Below are positions 9,071-18,067 of a stretch of DNA of 45,332 bases, one piece after another. Source of the DNA: Opitutus sp. GAS368. Lineage in GTDB: Bacteria > Verrucomicrobiota > Verrucomicrobiia > Opitutales > Opitutaceae. The DNA is taken from positions 1 through 45,332 of the forward strand of contig CAMBVX010000010.1 of assembly GCA_945871085.1 (NCBI GenBank), written 5' to 3'. Each line of letters begins with the position of its first letter. Positions within the stretch are counted from its first letter, which is position 1. Position numbers and translations under genes: made by a program. The notes beneath the pieces are model-generated. The model was not told the origin of the DNA. It did no database searches and worked only from the letters and a program-made list of their open reading frames with translations.

Positions 9071-11929
9071 TTAGAAACCGTAGCCAAAGCTGAGCGAGTA
9101 GGCGCGACCGCGGGTGCGCTCGTAGCGGATGTAGTCCACTCCGCGAAAGGTCTGGAGCGCTTTCTCCTCTGAGTTCAGGAGGTTTTTCGCAGAGAATCCG
9201 ACCTTCCACCGTGCACCGAATTTCTGGGATAAAATGAAATCTAATTCCGCGGCAGGTTGCTCGAAGATATCCGGCGTGCCCGGCGGACTCACCAACGCGA
9301 GGCGTTCGCCGAAGAGATTGTAATAGATGCTCGCCGAGGTGCGCGTGCGTGGGTTCGAGTAGCTGAGATCCCCATTCACGAGGTGATTGGATTGACCGGC
9401 CAACGCGCGCTTCGACGGTGCGTCGGCTTGATAGAGACGAGCCACTCCAAGCTCGGCCGCAGAGATTTCCACGGAGGATTCGACGACCGTAAGGTTCAGT
9501 CCGAAGGTAAAGTTTTTCAGCGGCCGCCAGAGGCCGTCCAGCTTTTGCCGAAACTCGAACTCGGCTCCGTAGACGCGCCCTTTCTCCGGGTTCTGATATT
9601 GGATTTCCCCTTGGTTAATGATCAGCCCCGTTGGAGCAAAAATCGCCTTCTCAATGGGATTCTTCAGGTTTTTCCAAAACGCACTCACCGCCACGATCCG
9701 ACCCGGACCAGTGAACCACTCCCACCGTAAATCGAAGTTATCGATCAACGTCCGCTTCAGGTCTGGATTCCCGATGTAAACAAAATCACCGACGAATTCG
9801 AAGGTCTCATAAGGTGCCATTTCGCGGAAATTGGGGCGCGCGAGCGTGCGTCCATAAGCGGCGCGGAGGTTCATTTTAGGTTGCAGCTCGTAGACCAGAT
9901 TCACCGAGGGCAGCGTGTCGCGGAGATCGAGCACGCCCGGACGACGCGTCTTGTCCTGACTCGCGACGAGCAGTTCCGTCGTCTCAATCCGCGCTCCGGC
10001 AATAGCGCGCAACTTCGCCGTGATCGGCAGATCGCCCATCAGGTAAAAACCGTCGACGTCCATCGCGGCATCGTAGTTATTCCGGGGAGCCGAGGTGTCC
10101 TGCAGGAACAAGGTGTCGTTGAGAAACCGTCCCGTCGTCGGGTTGACGTTGCCGACATTGGCGGGGAGAAAAAACGTGTCGGCGTTGCCATCAAAACGGC
10201 GGCCGAGCGAGCGATAGATATATTGGCGCTCGCGGAAGCCGCGTTCGATGCGGGCCAGCGTGCCGCCCGTCTTCAACTTCGCCTCGCGCCCTTCCCCCGC
10301 CTGAAACGGCAGCGTAACATCGAAGCCGTAATCCTTCCGCGTCTCTTCGAGTTTGCGGTAATAGCGCGCGGGATTCACCAGACCCGACGTCTCCCATTCG
10401 TAGAACGTCTGGCCGCCGATCACGCGGGATGAATTATTGAAAAAACGCGTGTCGGGCTCGTCCTGCGTGTTGCGACCGTTCGAAGCCGCCCACTCGACGA
10501 GCAGGCCACGCCAGGCCGGAAAGAGATGCCGACCGGTCACCTGCACCGAGCGCAGCTCCCGCTCCGTGAACTTCAACGTGCGGGTCGTGTAGATCTGGTC
10601 GTTGTCGAGACCGCCGCCCGCGATGTAGAGACCACGCTGGACCCGCGCGACATCTTCGCCGGTGGAGTTGAACAAGCCGTTGACCGAGACTTCGTGCTCG
10701 GGGCTGAACTGCCACGAAAACTTCGCCGTCGCGCCAGCTGACGTGTCCTCGCTCCCTCGTTCATCATCGAGACTCACCGTCGTCGAAAGCGCATTGCTGC
10801 CCGTGCCCTGCAATTCATTGCGACCGATGCGACCGCCGCGATAGCTCGAATAATTGTGATCGGATGTCACCGAGGCGATCACGCCAAAGGTCTGGGAGCC
10901 CAACGTGAAGCGGTCGCCGTAGGTCGCCGAGAGCTTGCGATTCCACTTCGCCTTGCTGCGCGCGGGTGCCATCACCGGAGAAAAGAGCCGGGACAGGCGC
11001 CCGATTTCGGCATCCGGCGCAGTGCTGCGCACGGGGATCGTCTTCTCCGTCAACTCCCCGGGTATCTGCCGCGAACCGTCGTCGCGCCCCAGCCAATCCT
11101 CGGTGGCAGTATAGCCGAGAATCGATTTGCCGGTCGTCTGCGCATTAAAACTCGTCCCGATGGAGAACGCGAAAGTGCGCGTGTCAGGCAGCGACTTCGT
11201 ACGAATATCGACGTTGCCCCCGGAGAAATTCCCCGGGCGATCCGGCGTAAATGTTTTCGAGGTGACGATGGCGTCGATCAGTTCCGCCGGAAACAAATCC
11301 ATCTGCACCGCGCGCCGGTCCGGATCGGCACTGGGGACTTCGGCACCGTTCAGCGACGTCGAACTGTAGCGGTCTCCGAGACCGCGGATATAAACATATT
11401 TCCCGTCGACGACCGATGCGCCCGTCACGGCTTTCATCGCCTGCGCCGCGTCGTTGAAACCGAGCCGGCTCATTTGGTCGCTGCCGATGGAGTCACTCAC
11501 CGCAACGGCCTTCTGCCGCTCGACGAGGAGCCCGCTGCCCGAATTCCGGAGCACATCGGCGCTCACCGAAAAATTTTCGAGCCGCACGACCCCGCCGGCG
11601 ATCGGCGTGAGGACGAAGTCGAGCTTCTCCACCTCACCCTCACCGGTGGAAACGCCCGTCACGGTGAGCGGCTGAAATCCAGCCTTCGAGAGTATCAGCT
11701 CCTGCCGGCCGGCGGGCAGCCGATCCAGCCGGAAATGCCCGTTCAAGTCGCTCACCGTCGCCGCCCCGCCACCGGGGATACTCACGGCGACTCCGGAAAC
11801 CACCACGCCGTTACCGGCGCTCAGCACCCGGCCGGCAATAAAAGCCGCCGGCTGTTGGGCCAGAGAAAACAAGCCTCCGGTTAAAAAAAGCAGCGCGCGC
11901 AACGCGCCAAAAAATCCACGTGTAATCAT
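9071..11929 (-). CDS. TonB-dependent receptor with N-terminal carboxypeptidase-regulatory-like domain
   Basis: About 952 residues. Seen: signal peptide (ALRALLFLTGGLFSLAQQ), a carboxypeptidase-like beta-sandwich at about 30-110 (VSGVAVSIPGGGAATVSDLNGHFRLDRLPAG), a plug domain with YIRGLGDRYSSTSLNGAEVP and DLFPAELIDAIVTSKTF, then a long barrel ending SLSFGYGF with the usual terminal Phe. Receptors with the GLGDRYSS plug form a recognisable subgroup. The downstream beta-helix gene is on the same transcript, and a phytase-like esterase gene diverges from it, so I infer uptake of a phosphorylated organic compound. The start at ATG 11929 gives the signal peptide directly; TTG 11953 is possible but less likely. 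Four 11-nt-spaced hexamers lie about 60-100 bases upstream. Confidence 0.9.
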   Translation of the reverse strand: MITRGFFGALRALLFLTGGLFSLAQQPAAFIAGRVLSAGNGVVVSGVAVSIPGGGAATVSDLNGHFRLDRLPAGRQELILSKAGFQPLTVTGVSTGEGEVEKLDFVLTPIAGGVVRLENFSVSADVLRNSGSGLLVERQKAVAVSDSIGSDQMSRLGFNDAAQAMKAVTGASVVDGKYVYIRGLGDRYSSTSLNGAEVPSADPDRRAVQMDLFPAELIDAIVTSKTFTPDRPGNFSGGNVDIRTKSLPDTRTFAFSIGTSFNAQTTGKSILGYTATEDWLGRDDGSRQIPGELTEKTIPVRSTAPDAEIGRLSRLFSPVMAPARSKAKWNRKLSATYGDRFTLGSQTFGVIASVTSDHNYSSYRGGRIGRNELQGTGSNALSTTVSLDDERGSEDTSAGATAKFSWQFSPEHEVSVNGLFNSTGEDVARVQRGLYIAGGGLDNDQIYTTRTLKFTERELRSVQVTGRHLFPAWRGLLVEWAASNGRNTQDEPDTRFFNNSSRVIGGQTFYEWETSGLVNPARYYRKLEETRKDYGFDVTLPFQAGEGREAKLKTGGTLARIERGFRERQYIYRSLGRRFDGNADTFFLPANVGNVNPTTGRFLNDTLFLQDTSAPRNNYDAAMDVDGFYLMGDLPITAKLRAIAGARIETTELLVASQDKTRRPGVLDLRDTLPSVNLVYELQPKMNLRAAYGRTLARPNFREMAPYETFEFVGDFVYIGNPDLKRTLIDNFDLRWEWFTGPGRIVAVSAFWKNLKNPIEKAIFAPTGLIINQGEIQYQNPEKGRVYGAEFEFRQKLDGLWRPLKNFTFGLNLTVVESSVEISAAELGVARLYQADAPSKRALAGQSNHLVNGDLSYSNPRTRTSASIYYNLFGERLALVSPPGTPDIFEQPAAELDFILSQKFGARWKVGFSAKNLLNSEEKALQTFRGVDYIRYERTRGRAYSLSFGYGF

Positions 11930-11990
11930 GCGATGAACTACCGTGCGGCTCAACTTTATCGCGCAACGCGAAAGTCCCGCCGTGACCGAA

Positions 11991-12029
11991 CCTTCACCGT
12001 GGCGTCACGTGTTCGACACGTAGGTTACA
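11991..12029 (-). promoter_or_regulatory. PHO-box-like tandem repeat, site 1 (receptor/phytase divergent region)
   Basis: On the minus strand four hexamers start exactly 11 nt apart: TGTAAC, TGTCGA, TGACGC and TGAAGG. An 11-nt period of TGTCA-like units is the PhoB PHO-box layout. The site lies between divergent phosphate-related genes and points toward the TonB receptor. Found by eye; no matrix score is available. Confidence 0.4.
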
Positions 12030-12173
12030 ACGCGGCGGCGGGCGCGCACGCGTCCCCTCTCGCTCGTTTTCAAAAAAATCACCGGTGCTCGCCCGCGGAG
12101 GCGAAATGTCACACGACCGTTTCAAGATCGCCTCATTTTTGTGACCCCTGCCGGTTATCAAAGTAGCTCACTC

Positions 12174-14057
12174 ATGCATCCCACCACGCAGATTCTTCGC
12201 CTCCTCACCCTCGCGGCAGCTACGGCCACCGCTCTCACTCTCCCCGTTTTGGCTCAGCCGGCCCCGGTCACCGTCGGGGTAAACGGCCAATACTTTATCA
12301 ACAACGGCCTCGTCGGCGTGGGTCGGATTCCCGCCGCCACCAAGGACAAATTCGGCGAGACCCTCGGTTCGTTCTCGGCGCTGACCCACGACGCAAGTTC
12401 CTGGAAGCGTGCGGCCAACGGTTCCTACAGCGGAACCTTCTACATGCAGCCGGACCGCGGCTACAATAACCCCGGCACCACGAACTGGCGCGGACGTTTC
12501 TTCACCCTTGCGATTACCTTCAGTCCATCGCTCATCGGCTCCCCTGCGCAGAATCAAGTCGGCATCGCCGTCGCTGATACCACCCTGCTGACCGAAGCCA
12601 ACGGCACCCCCTTCACGGCGCTGGATACGGCGGCCGGTGCGGCCGGCGTGCGCGCGGCATCAGGCTCGCTGCCAGCGATGCCCCAGGGCTCCAACGGTCG
12701 GCTCTCGATCGATGCCGAGGGCATTGTGCGTCTGCCCGACGGCACGCTTTACGTCAGCGATGAATACGGTCCCTACATCTACAAATTCTCGGCGAGCGGC
12801 GTGCTCCAAGCCGCGATCCGCCCCCCGGCGGCTCTCATCCCCCAACGCGCCGGTGCCGATTCATTCGCGTCCAACAACCCGGCGCCCGGCCAGCCCGCGC
12901 CCGCACCACTCAACCCGACCGTCGGTCGCCAGAATAACCAGGGTTTCGAAGGACTGACGCTCTCGCCCGACGGCAAGACTCTTTTTGTGCTCCTCCAATC
13001 CTCGACCATCCAAGACGGTGGCACCGGCGGCGCGAGCGTGACTCGCTTCAACACCCGTCTGCTGGCCTACGATATCTCCGTCGCCAATCCGACCCTCAAG
13101 GGATCTTACGTTTTGCAACTTCCCACCACGCGGACGGCGGCAGGTGCCACACTAATCTGCGCCCAAAGCGAAATCCTTGCGATCAACAACACCCAGCTCC
13201 TCGTGCTGGCCCGCGACGCCGGCTTTGGTCACACCTACCCGATCGCGACTTCGAACTACCGCAAGATCCTCATCTACGACATCAGCGGCGCAACGAACAT
13301 TGCGGGCACCCGGTTCGACAATCCCGCCAATCCGGTCGCTCCCCTCGGCGTCCTCGACGCTTCGGTCAAAGCCGCGACGCGCACCGAATTCATCGATATC
13401 AACGACGGCGCCCAACTCGCCAAGTTCGGACTCCGCAACGGCCCGACCGACGACAACAACAACCTGTCCGAAAAGTGGGAGGCTATGACCCTCGTGCCCG
13501 CGCTCGATCCGTCCGCACCGAACGACTACTTTTTGTTCGTCGGCAACGACAACGATTTTATCACGCAGAGCGGCCTCCAGGACGGTGTCGCCTACGCGCA
13601 TCCCTCCGGCATGGAGAACGATTCGATGCTGCTTGTGTACCGCGTGACCCTGCCCGGTCGGATGCCGAACGTCTCCAGCCGTGCGCAAACCGGCGCCGGT
13701 GCCAATGTTCACGTCGGTGGATTCTCCGTCACCGGACCGCGCCCCAAGCAACTGCTCATCCGTGGCGTCGGCCCCGGGCTCGCCAACTTTGGCGTCGCTG
13801 GAGCCTTGGCCGATCCCACCCTCGAAGTTTTCAACGCAGCTGGCGAACTGATCCTCGCCAACGACAACTGGGCTTCGTCGGTGAACCTCGCTGAAATGCG
13901 CGCCGCGACGACTGCCGCCGGGGCCTTCGCACTGGGCGACGCCAGCAAAGACGCGGCGCTGCTCGTCCTGCTCGATCCGGGCAGTTACACGGTGCAAGTG
14001 AGCGGAGTCGCTGGCACGACTGGCATCAGCCTGGTCGAGGTCTATGAAGTGCCGTGA
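12174..14057 (+). CDS. Secreted phytase-like esterase (esterase-like activity of phytase family) with VEVYEV C-terminal domain
   Basis: About 627 residues. Seen: signal peptide (LTLAAATATALTLPVLAQP), then a beta-propeller-like body with the marks of the phytase-like esterase family: YMQPDRGYNNPGTTNWRGRF, LPDGTLYVSDEYGPYIYKF, NQGFEGLTLSPDGKTLFVLL, and KWEAMTLVPAL. The last 125 residues are a distinct domain (QLLIRGVGPGLANFGVAG, LADPTLEVF, NDNWASS, PGSYTVQVSG, final VEVYEVP) matching the end of the beta-helix protein. The family is linked to hydrolysis of phosphate esters such as phytate, but true phosphatase activity is not assured. ATG 12174 is chosen because it opens the signal peptide; GTG 12141 adds eleven unlikely residues. 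It is divergent from the TonB receptor, and its stop overlaps the next small gene (GTGA). Confidence 0.8.
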   Translation: MHPTTQILRLLTLAAATATALTLPVLAQPAPVTVGVNGQYFINNGLVGVGRIPAATKDKFGETLGSFSALTHDASSWKRAANGSYSGTFYMQPDRGYNNPGTTNWRGRFFTLAITFSPSLIGSPAQNQVGIAVADTTLLTEANGTPFTALDTAAGAAGVRAASGSLPAMPQGSNGRLSIDAEGIVRLPDGTLYVSDEYGPYIYKFSASGVLQAAIRPPAALIPQRAGADSFASNNPAPGQPAPAPLNPTVGRQNNQGFEGLTLSPDGKTLFVLLQSSTIQDGGTGGASVTRFNTRLLAYDISVANPTLKGSYVLQLPTTRTAAGATLICAQSEILAINNTQLLVLARDAGFGHTYPIATSNYRKILIYDISGATNIAGTRFDNPANPVAPLGVLDASVKAATRTEFIDINDGAQLAKFGLRNGPTDDNNNLSEKWEAMTLVPALDPSAPNDYFLFVGNDNDFITQSGLQDGVAYAHPSGMENDSMLLVYRVTLPGRMPNVSSRAQTGAGANVHVGGFSVTGPRPKQLLIRGVGPGLANFGVAGALADPTLEVFNAAGELILANDNWASSVNLAEMRAATTAAGAFALGDASKDAALLVLLDPGSYTVQVSGVAGTTGISLVEVYEVP

Positions 14058-14344
14058 GTCGTTCGGACGAAGCCCGTCTGATCTACTCGCTGCTGGATGC
14101 TGCGGAGGAAGAGCAGCGACTGCCGGACGCGGTCGCTGCGGGAAAATGGCTGGCCCTCAAGCTCAGCTTTAGTCGGGCGCGGGCCGCGCGCGCCCACGCC
14201 GCATTGCTGGCGCTGTTTGAGGATCTGGAGCGCGCCGATATTTTTATCGGCACTTGGATAGAATTCCGGTGGCTGAAAGCCAAATCTCAGCGGAGACAAA
14301 AACGCGCAGTCCGACCGCCCCGCCGCAGCGTCACGCACAAGTAA
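14054..14344 (+). CDS. Small helical hypothetical protein
   Basis: A 96-residue protein not recognised. Seen: an acidic, helical N-terminal half (IYSLLDAAEEEQRLP, SFSRARAARAHAALLALFEDLE) and a basic C-terminal tail rich in Arg/Lys. Its GTG start overlaps the phytase-like stop as GTGA, a good sign of translational coupling and that the frame is real. No signal peptide, so probably cytoplasmic. A reverse-strand frame of similar length over the same bases has less natural composition. Confidence 0.5.
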   Translation: MSRSDEARLIYSLLDAAEEEQRLPDAVAAGKWLALKLSFSRARAARAHAALLALFEDLERADIFIGTWIEFRWLKAKSQRRQKRAVRPPRRSVTHK

Positions 14345-14378
14345 CACGCCCGTCGCGAAAGCGCCACAATTTGTCGGT
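14340..14378 (+). promoter_or_regulatory. PHO-box-like tandem repeat, site 2 (alkaline phosphatase operon)
   Basis: Hexamers AGTAAC, CGTCGC, CGCCAC and GTCGGT start at 14340, 14351, 14362 and 14373, a strict 11-nt period. The first 12 bases after the initial A (GTAACACGCCCG) are identical to site 3 upstream of the glycosyltransferase operon, and CGCCAC recurs at the same spacing. A TAGATT -10-like hexamer follows at 14378, which would place transcription start close to the ATG at 14391. Found by eye. Confidence 0.45.
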
Positions 14379-14390
14379 AGATTAGTGGTT

Positions 14391-14966
14391 ATGCGCTACC
14401 TGCTCTGCCTTGGGCTCGCGACCGTCTCGACCTTGCAATCGCTCGCCGACCCCGCCCCCCGCCCCCCGCGCGGCCCCGCTGCCGCACCCGAAGCCCTCGC
14501 GTGGGCTCGCTACTCCGCCCAGTCGAAACTCGCCCTCGCCTCGCTTCAGACCACCTCGTCGGCTGCGGCTCTCTCGCCCGCCCCCGAGGGCGTCACCGAC
14601 CTCACGTTCGCTGAATTCTTCGGCCCCATCGGAGACCGGGGCTTGGACTACTCGGAGAAACTTCGCGGCCTCGCTGGCCGCCGTGTCCGCCTCGCGGGCT
14701 TTATGGTCAGAGAACAGGAACGTGCTCCTGGTCGCTACCGTCTCGCCGCCTGGCCCGTGGTGGTCGAAAGCCAAGGCCTTTGCACCTTCGATGATACGCC
14801 TCCGAGCACCGCCTATGTGGTTGTGCCCGCCGCCGGCCAGCAGCCTCCGCCCTGGCAGCCTGGGCGACTCGTCGTGACGGGCGTGCTCGAATTTGGACCA
14901 CGCGCCGAAAGCGATGGCCGCAATTCCTTCGTCCGACTCGTGCTGGATACCACTCCCACCCCGTGA
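14391..14966 (+). CDS. Exported hypothetical protein upstream of alkaline phosphatase
   Basis: A 191-residue protein. Seen: signal peptide (MRYLLCLGLATVSTLQSLA), a low-complexity Pro/Ala linker, then a compact beta-rich region (LAGRRVRLAGFMVREQE, RYRLAAWPVVVESQGLC, DTPPSTAYVVVPA, RLVVTGVLEFGP). The pattern of a chain replacing an OB-like fold with 'VRLAGFMV ... PP ... V.VTG.L' recalls DUF3299-type periplasmic proteins, but only weakly. It starts just behind a PHO-box-like site and ends 60 bases before the alkaline phosphatase start, so it is likely in the same operon; its role there is unknown. ATG 14391 is preferred over GTG 14385. Confidence 0.65.
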   Translation: MRYLLCLGLATVSTLQSLADPAPRPPRGPAAAPEALAWARYSAQSKLALASLQTTSSAAALSPAPEGVTDLTFAEFFGPIGDRGLDYSEKLRGLAGRRVRLAGFMVREQERAPGRYRLAAWPVVVESQGLCTFDDTPPSTAYVVVPAAGQQPPPWQPGRLVVTGVLEFGPRAESDGRNSFVRLVLDTTPTP

Positions 14967-15026
14967 GCCGCCCGTCGGCCCTCGGATCGCTCCGTCCCTT
15001 TGTCTCCGCCTCCACCCTTTTCCCTC

Positions 15027-17033
15027 ATGCATCATCATCCACGCCTCCTCCTTGCCGCAGCCACACTCTTGGCCGCGTCGTTCTCTCCGGCGACCGCCGC
15101 TCCGATCGTCTCGCGACTCACCCCGCCGAGCGATCTCTTCACCTTTAAGGATCCGAATCCCCCCTACATTTCGCGTTTCCTCCCGGGCCAACGTTTCGAT
15201 TTGCAGGCCACGATTTCTCCGGACGCCGCGCAAAACATCGCCGGGGTAAAATTCTACGTCAATAACACCGAAGTCCCGGGGGTGATAACACTCGTGCGCG
15301 CCACTGTCACCACGCCGGCCCTACCGACCAATACCCTCGTCGCCACGCTCCGCGCCTACAGCCACCTGGTGCCCGGCGTCCACCGCCTCACCGTCAGCGC
15401 CACGCAGCTCCCCGATGGCCAGTCCGTGATCGCCACGGGCAATTTTGAGGTCGTCAGCCTCGGCACCTCGATCGGTCCAAAAACGAAGAACATCATCCTC
15501 ATGATCGGCGACGGCATGGGCATCGCCCACCGCACGGCTGCCCGCATCGTCCTCAATGGCGTCAGCCAAGGCAAATCCATCGCCCCGCTCGCGATGGACA
15601 CGTTTCCCGTCACCGGTCTGATCCAAACTGCCTCGCTCAATTCCATCGTCACCGATTCCGCCCCCGGCGCCTCCTGCTATTCGACCGGCAACAAGAACAA
15701 CAACAACCAAGAAGGCGTGTTCCCGGACGACACGCTCGATGCCTTCGACAATCCCCGCATGGAATACATGGGCGAATACTTCGCCCGCACGCAGGGAAAA
15801 TCTCTCGGTCTCGTCACCACCTCCGATGTCTTCGACGCCACTCCCGCCGCCCAGGCAATCCACACTCAGAATCGCGGAGCGGGCACCGGCATCTGCGACC
15901 AATACCTCGACGAGGCATCCGTGAAGGCGAATCTCACGGTGCTCCTCGGCGGCGGCCGCAAATGGTTCCTGCCCTCGACCACCGCCGGCTCCGCCCGGAA
16001 CAACGCCACCGATTACGTGCTCCCCGCTGAACTCGCCACGGGTTGGGGTGCTGCCGCCGGCGCCTTGGATCCAACTCGCGACCTCCTCGCCGATTTCCAA
16101 AAAGCCGGCTTCGCCTACACCGCCAACGCGACGCAGCTCAAAGCCCTTCCCGCCAACACCGGCAAACTCCTCGGTCTCTTCGCACTCTCCAATATGAATG
16201 TCGCCGCCGACAAAATCGACGGTCGTCGTGGCAACCCCGCCGTCGTAAATGAATTCGGCTTCCCTGATCAACCCATGCTCGACGAGATGATCGACGCCGC
16301 GCTCCCGATCCTGGCGAAGAACCCCGCCGGCTTCGTGCTCATGGTCGAAGGGGCCTCCATCGACAAGCAGGCCCACAATATGGATACCGACCGATGGATT
16401 CTCGAAACGATCGAGTTTGATCGCGCCATCGCCCGCGCCAAAGCCTTCGCCGCGGCCAACCCCGACACACTCGTCTTGGTCACGGCCGACCACGAGTGCG
16501 CCGGTGTCAACATCATCGGTGCCTCCACGGTCACCCAAGCCAGCCTGAATACCCGCGCCAACTCCGGCGGCGGTGCCGCCCAGCTCCGCGACCCCGCGCC
16601 CGGCTCCGCCACTCCCGTCGTCGGCGTCTACGAACTCGCCGGCTTTCCCGTGTATGGAATCCAGCCCGACGGCTACCCCGCCACGACCAATCCCGACCGG
16701 AAGATGCTCATCGGCTACGCCGGCGGTTCCGACCGCTACGAAGACTGGCAAAGCAATCCCCGCCCCATCCGCGACACCCAACAACCGTTCAACGGCACCG
16801 CCCCCCTGAACTCACACCCGAATAATCCGCTCGACCGCAAAACGGCCGGAAACTTCCTGATCACCGGCCACGTCAACGGCACCAGCGCGGTCCACACCGC
16901 CTCCGATATCCCCATCTCCGCCTACGGCCGCGGGGCCGCCCACTTCACCGGCACGATGGATAACACGGACGTCTTCTTCCGGGCCATGAAGGCCGCCCTC
17001 GTCGGTGCCGACACCACGGTCGCGGAACGTTGA
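15027..17033 (+). CDS. Alkaline phosphatase (PhoA family), secreted, with N-terminal Ig-like region
   Basis: 668 residues, longer than the usual 450-550 because of an N-terminal beta-sandwich-like region (about 55-140; GQRFDLQATI, VKFYVNNTEV, GVHRLTVSAT). Seen: signal peptide ending SPATAA; metal ligand MIGDGMG (Asp162); catalytic TDSAPGA with nucleophile Ser211; MVEGASIDKQAHNMD; VTADHECAGV. These are the standard PhoA-family metal and nucleophile positions, so it should release phosphate from monoesters outside the cytoplasm using zinc and magnesium. The start at ATG 15027 opens the signal peptide. It is followed by a strong terminator and probably shares the PHO-box-like promoter at 14340 with the preceding gene. 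Confidence 0.93.
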   Translation: MHHHPRLLLAAATLLAASFSPATAAPIVSRLTPPSDLFTFKDPNPPYISRFLPGQRFDLQATISPDAAQNIAGVKFYVNNTEVPGVITLVRATVTTPALPTNTLVATLRAYSHLVPGVHRLTVSATQLPDGQSVIATGNFEVVSLGTSIGPKTKNIILMIGDGMGIAHRTAARIVLNGVSQGKSIAPLAMDTFPVTGLIQTASLNSIVTDSAPGASCYSTGNKNNNNQEGVFPDDTLDAFDNPRMEYMGEYFARTQGKSLGLVTTSDVFDATPAAQAIHTQNRGAGTGICDQYLDEASVKANLTVLLGGGRKWFLPSTTAGSARNNATDYVLPAELATGWGAAAGALDPTRDLLADFQKAGFAYTANATQLKALPANTGKLLGLFALSNMNVAADKIDGRRGNPAVVNEFGFPDQPMLDEMIDAALPILAKNPAGFVLMVEGASIDKQAHNMDTDRWILETIEFDRAIARAKAFAAANPDTLVLVTADHECAGVNIIGASTVTQASLNTRANSGGGAAQLRDPAPGSATPVVGVYELAGFPVYGIQPDGYPATTNPDRKMLIGYAGGSDRYEDWQSNPRPIRDTQQPFNGTAPLNSHPNNPLDRKTAGNFLITGHVNGTSAVHTASDIPISAYGRGAAHFTGTMDNTDVFFRAMKAALVGADTTVAER

Positions 17034-17059
17034 TCGGAGCCCATTCACTGATCGTCGCG

Positions 17060-17093
17060 TGGCCACGGGGAAACCCGTGGCCATTTCTTTTTT
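17060..17093 (+). terminator. Rho-independent terminator after alkaline phosphatase
   Basis: TGGCCACGGG and CCCGTGGCCA form a perfect 10-bp stem with a GAAA tetraloop, followed by TTTCTTTTTT. It lies 27 bases after the alkaline phosphatase stop. Confidence 0.93.
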
Positions 17094-17173
17094 ATCGAGC
17101 AAACGCAGTGCGCGATCGGCGTGATCGCAGCGCTGCTGCGGTCCTCCGCGCGCAGGCTCCGCCCAAAACTCCG

Positions 17174-18067
17174 TCAGTTTCTGAGCGTATCTTTCTCGGC
17201 CCGGAAGTCGGGGTGGACTTTGCGGGCCGCCGCATAGTGTTCCGCCGCGCCGGTGCGGTCCCCCATTTTTTCCAAGATATTTCCGAGTCGATGGTGTGCG
17301 CTGGCCCACGTCGGCATCCCCTCACCACTCGGTGGAGTGAGTTGCAGACACCGCTGCAACGCCACCCGGCCACGTTCCAGTTGTTCACCACTCAACGCCG
17401 CGCATCGCCCCACTTGGTAGAGCGCAAGAAAATGATCCGCGTTTTCCTGTAAGAGATCGTCGAACTGGGAAAACGCCGCCGCCGGGCGACTTTCACTCAG
17501 GCACACCGTGGCGAAGGCGATCCGGCCGCCCATCGGATCGAGCCGGCGGATCGCTTCTGCCTGCAGGGCGGCTTTGTCCCGCCCGCCGCCAGCGATGCGC
17601 GGCGCGACACAATAGAAACCCAACAAGCTCCACCGATAGGCTGGCTTGAGCGGATCGAGCTCCACCGCACGTTCGTAGGCGGCGAGACATTTCTGTGCCC
17701 ACCCCAGTTTCGCCAGCCATCCTGCTTTTTGGGCCATGAGTCCAAACGCATCACCCAACGCATTCTGGATGTGCGCCTCGCTGGGCGCCCCCCGCGCGGC
17801 CTTTTCCAGATAACTGCACGCCGCCGTCTCTTCATCAAACCACAGCGCGAGACGACCCAGATAGAAACTCACCTCCACACTCTCCGGCTGTTCCGTGGAG
17901 AGTCGCCGAAAGATCTCCCGCGCTTCGGCATAATGGCGCCCTTCGTAAAGTACCCGGGCGGCGCTGTAGTCACTCGAAAGATCGGCGGCGGCCACGCGCC
18001 CCCCCGGAAACAAACCGATGGCGAGCGCCAACACCTGCCATTTCATGACGTCGTGAGTCGTCGTCAT
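17174..18067 (-). CDS. Exported TPR protein
   Basis: A 297-residue protein. Seen: signal peptide (MKWQVLALAIGLFPGGRVAAA, after a short lead), then tandem TPR-like helices: YSAARVLYEGRHYAEAREIF, VSFYLGRLALWFDEETAACSYLEKA, QKCLAAYERAVELDPLKPAYR, HHRLGNILEKMGDRTGAAEHY. A scaffold or periplasmic interaction role is likely; no enzyme motif is present. The start ATG at 18067 overlaps the stop of the upstream small gene as ATGA, which supports this start over ATG 18046. It converges with the alkaline phosphatase gene. Confidence 0.8.
   Translation of the reverse strand: MTTTHDVMKWQVLALAIGLFPGGRVAAADLSSDYSAARVLYEGRHYAEAREIFRRLSTEQPESVEVSFYLGRLALWFDEETAACSYLEKAARGAPSEAHIQNALGDAFGLMAQKAGWLAKLGWAQKCLAAYERAVELDPLKPAYRWSLLGFYCVAPRIAGGGRDKAALQAEAIRRLDPMGGRIAFATVCLSESRPAAAFSQFDDLLQENADHFLALYQVGRCAALSGEQLERGRVALQRCLQLTPPSGEGMPTWASAHHRLGNILEKMGDRTGAAEHYAAARKVHPDFRAEKDTLRN

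Noticed and set aside
10856-11884. Plus-strand open frame inside the TonB receptor gene
   Set aside because: Antisense to a clear receptor; composition typical of high-GC shadow frames.
15321-16784. 487-codon reverse frame within alkaline phosphatase
   Set aside because: Gly/Val/Asp-rich shadow; the phosphatase motifs are on the other strand.
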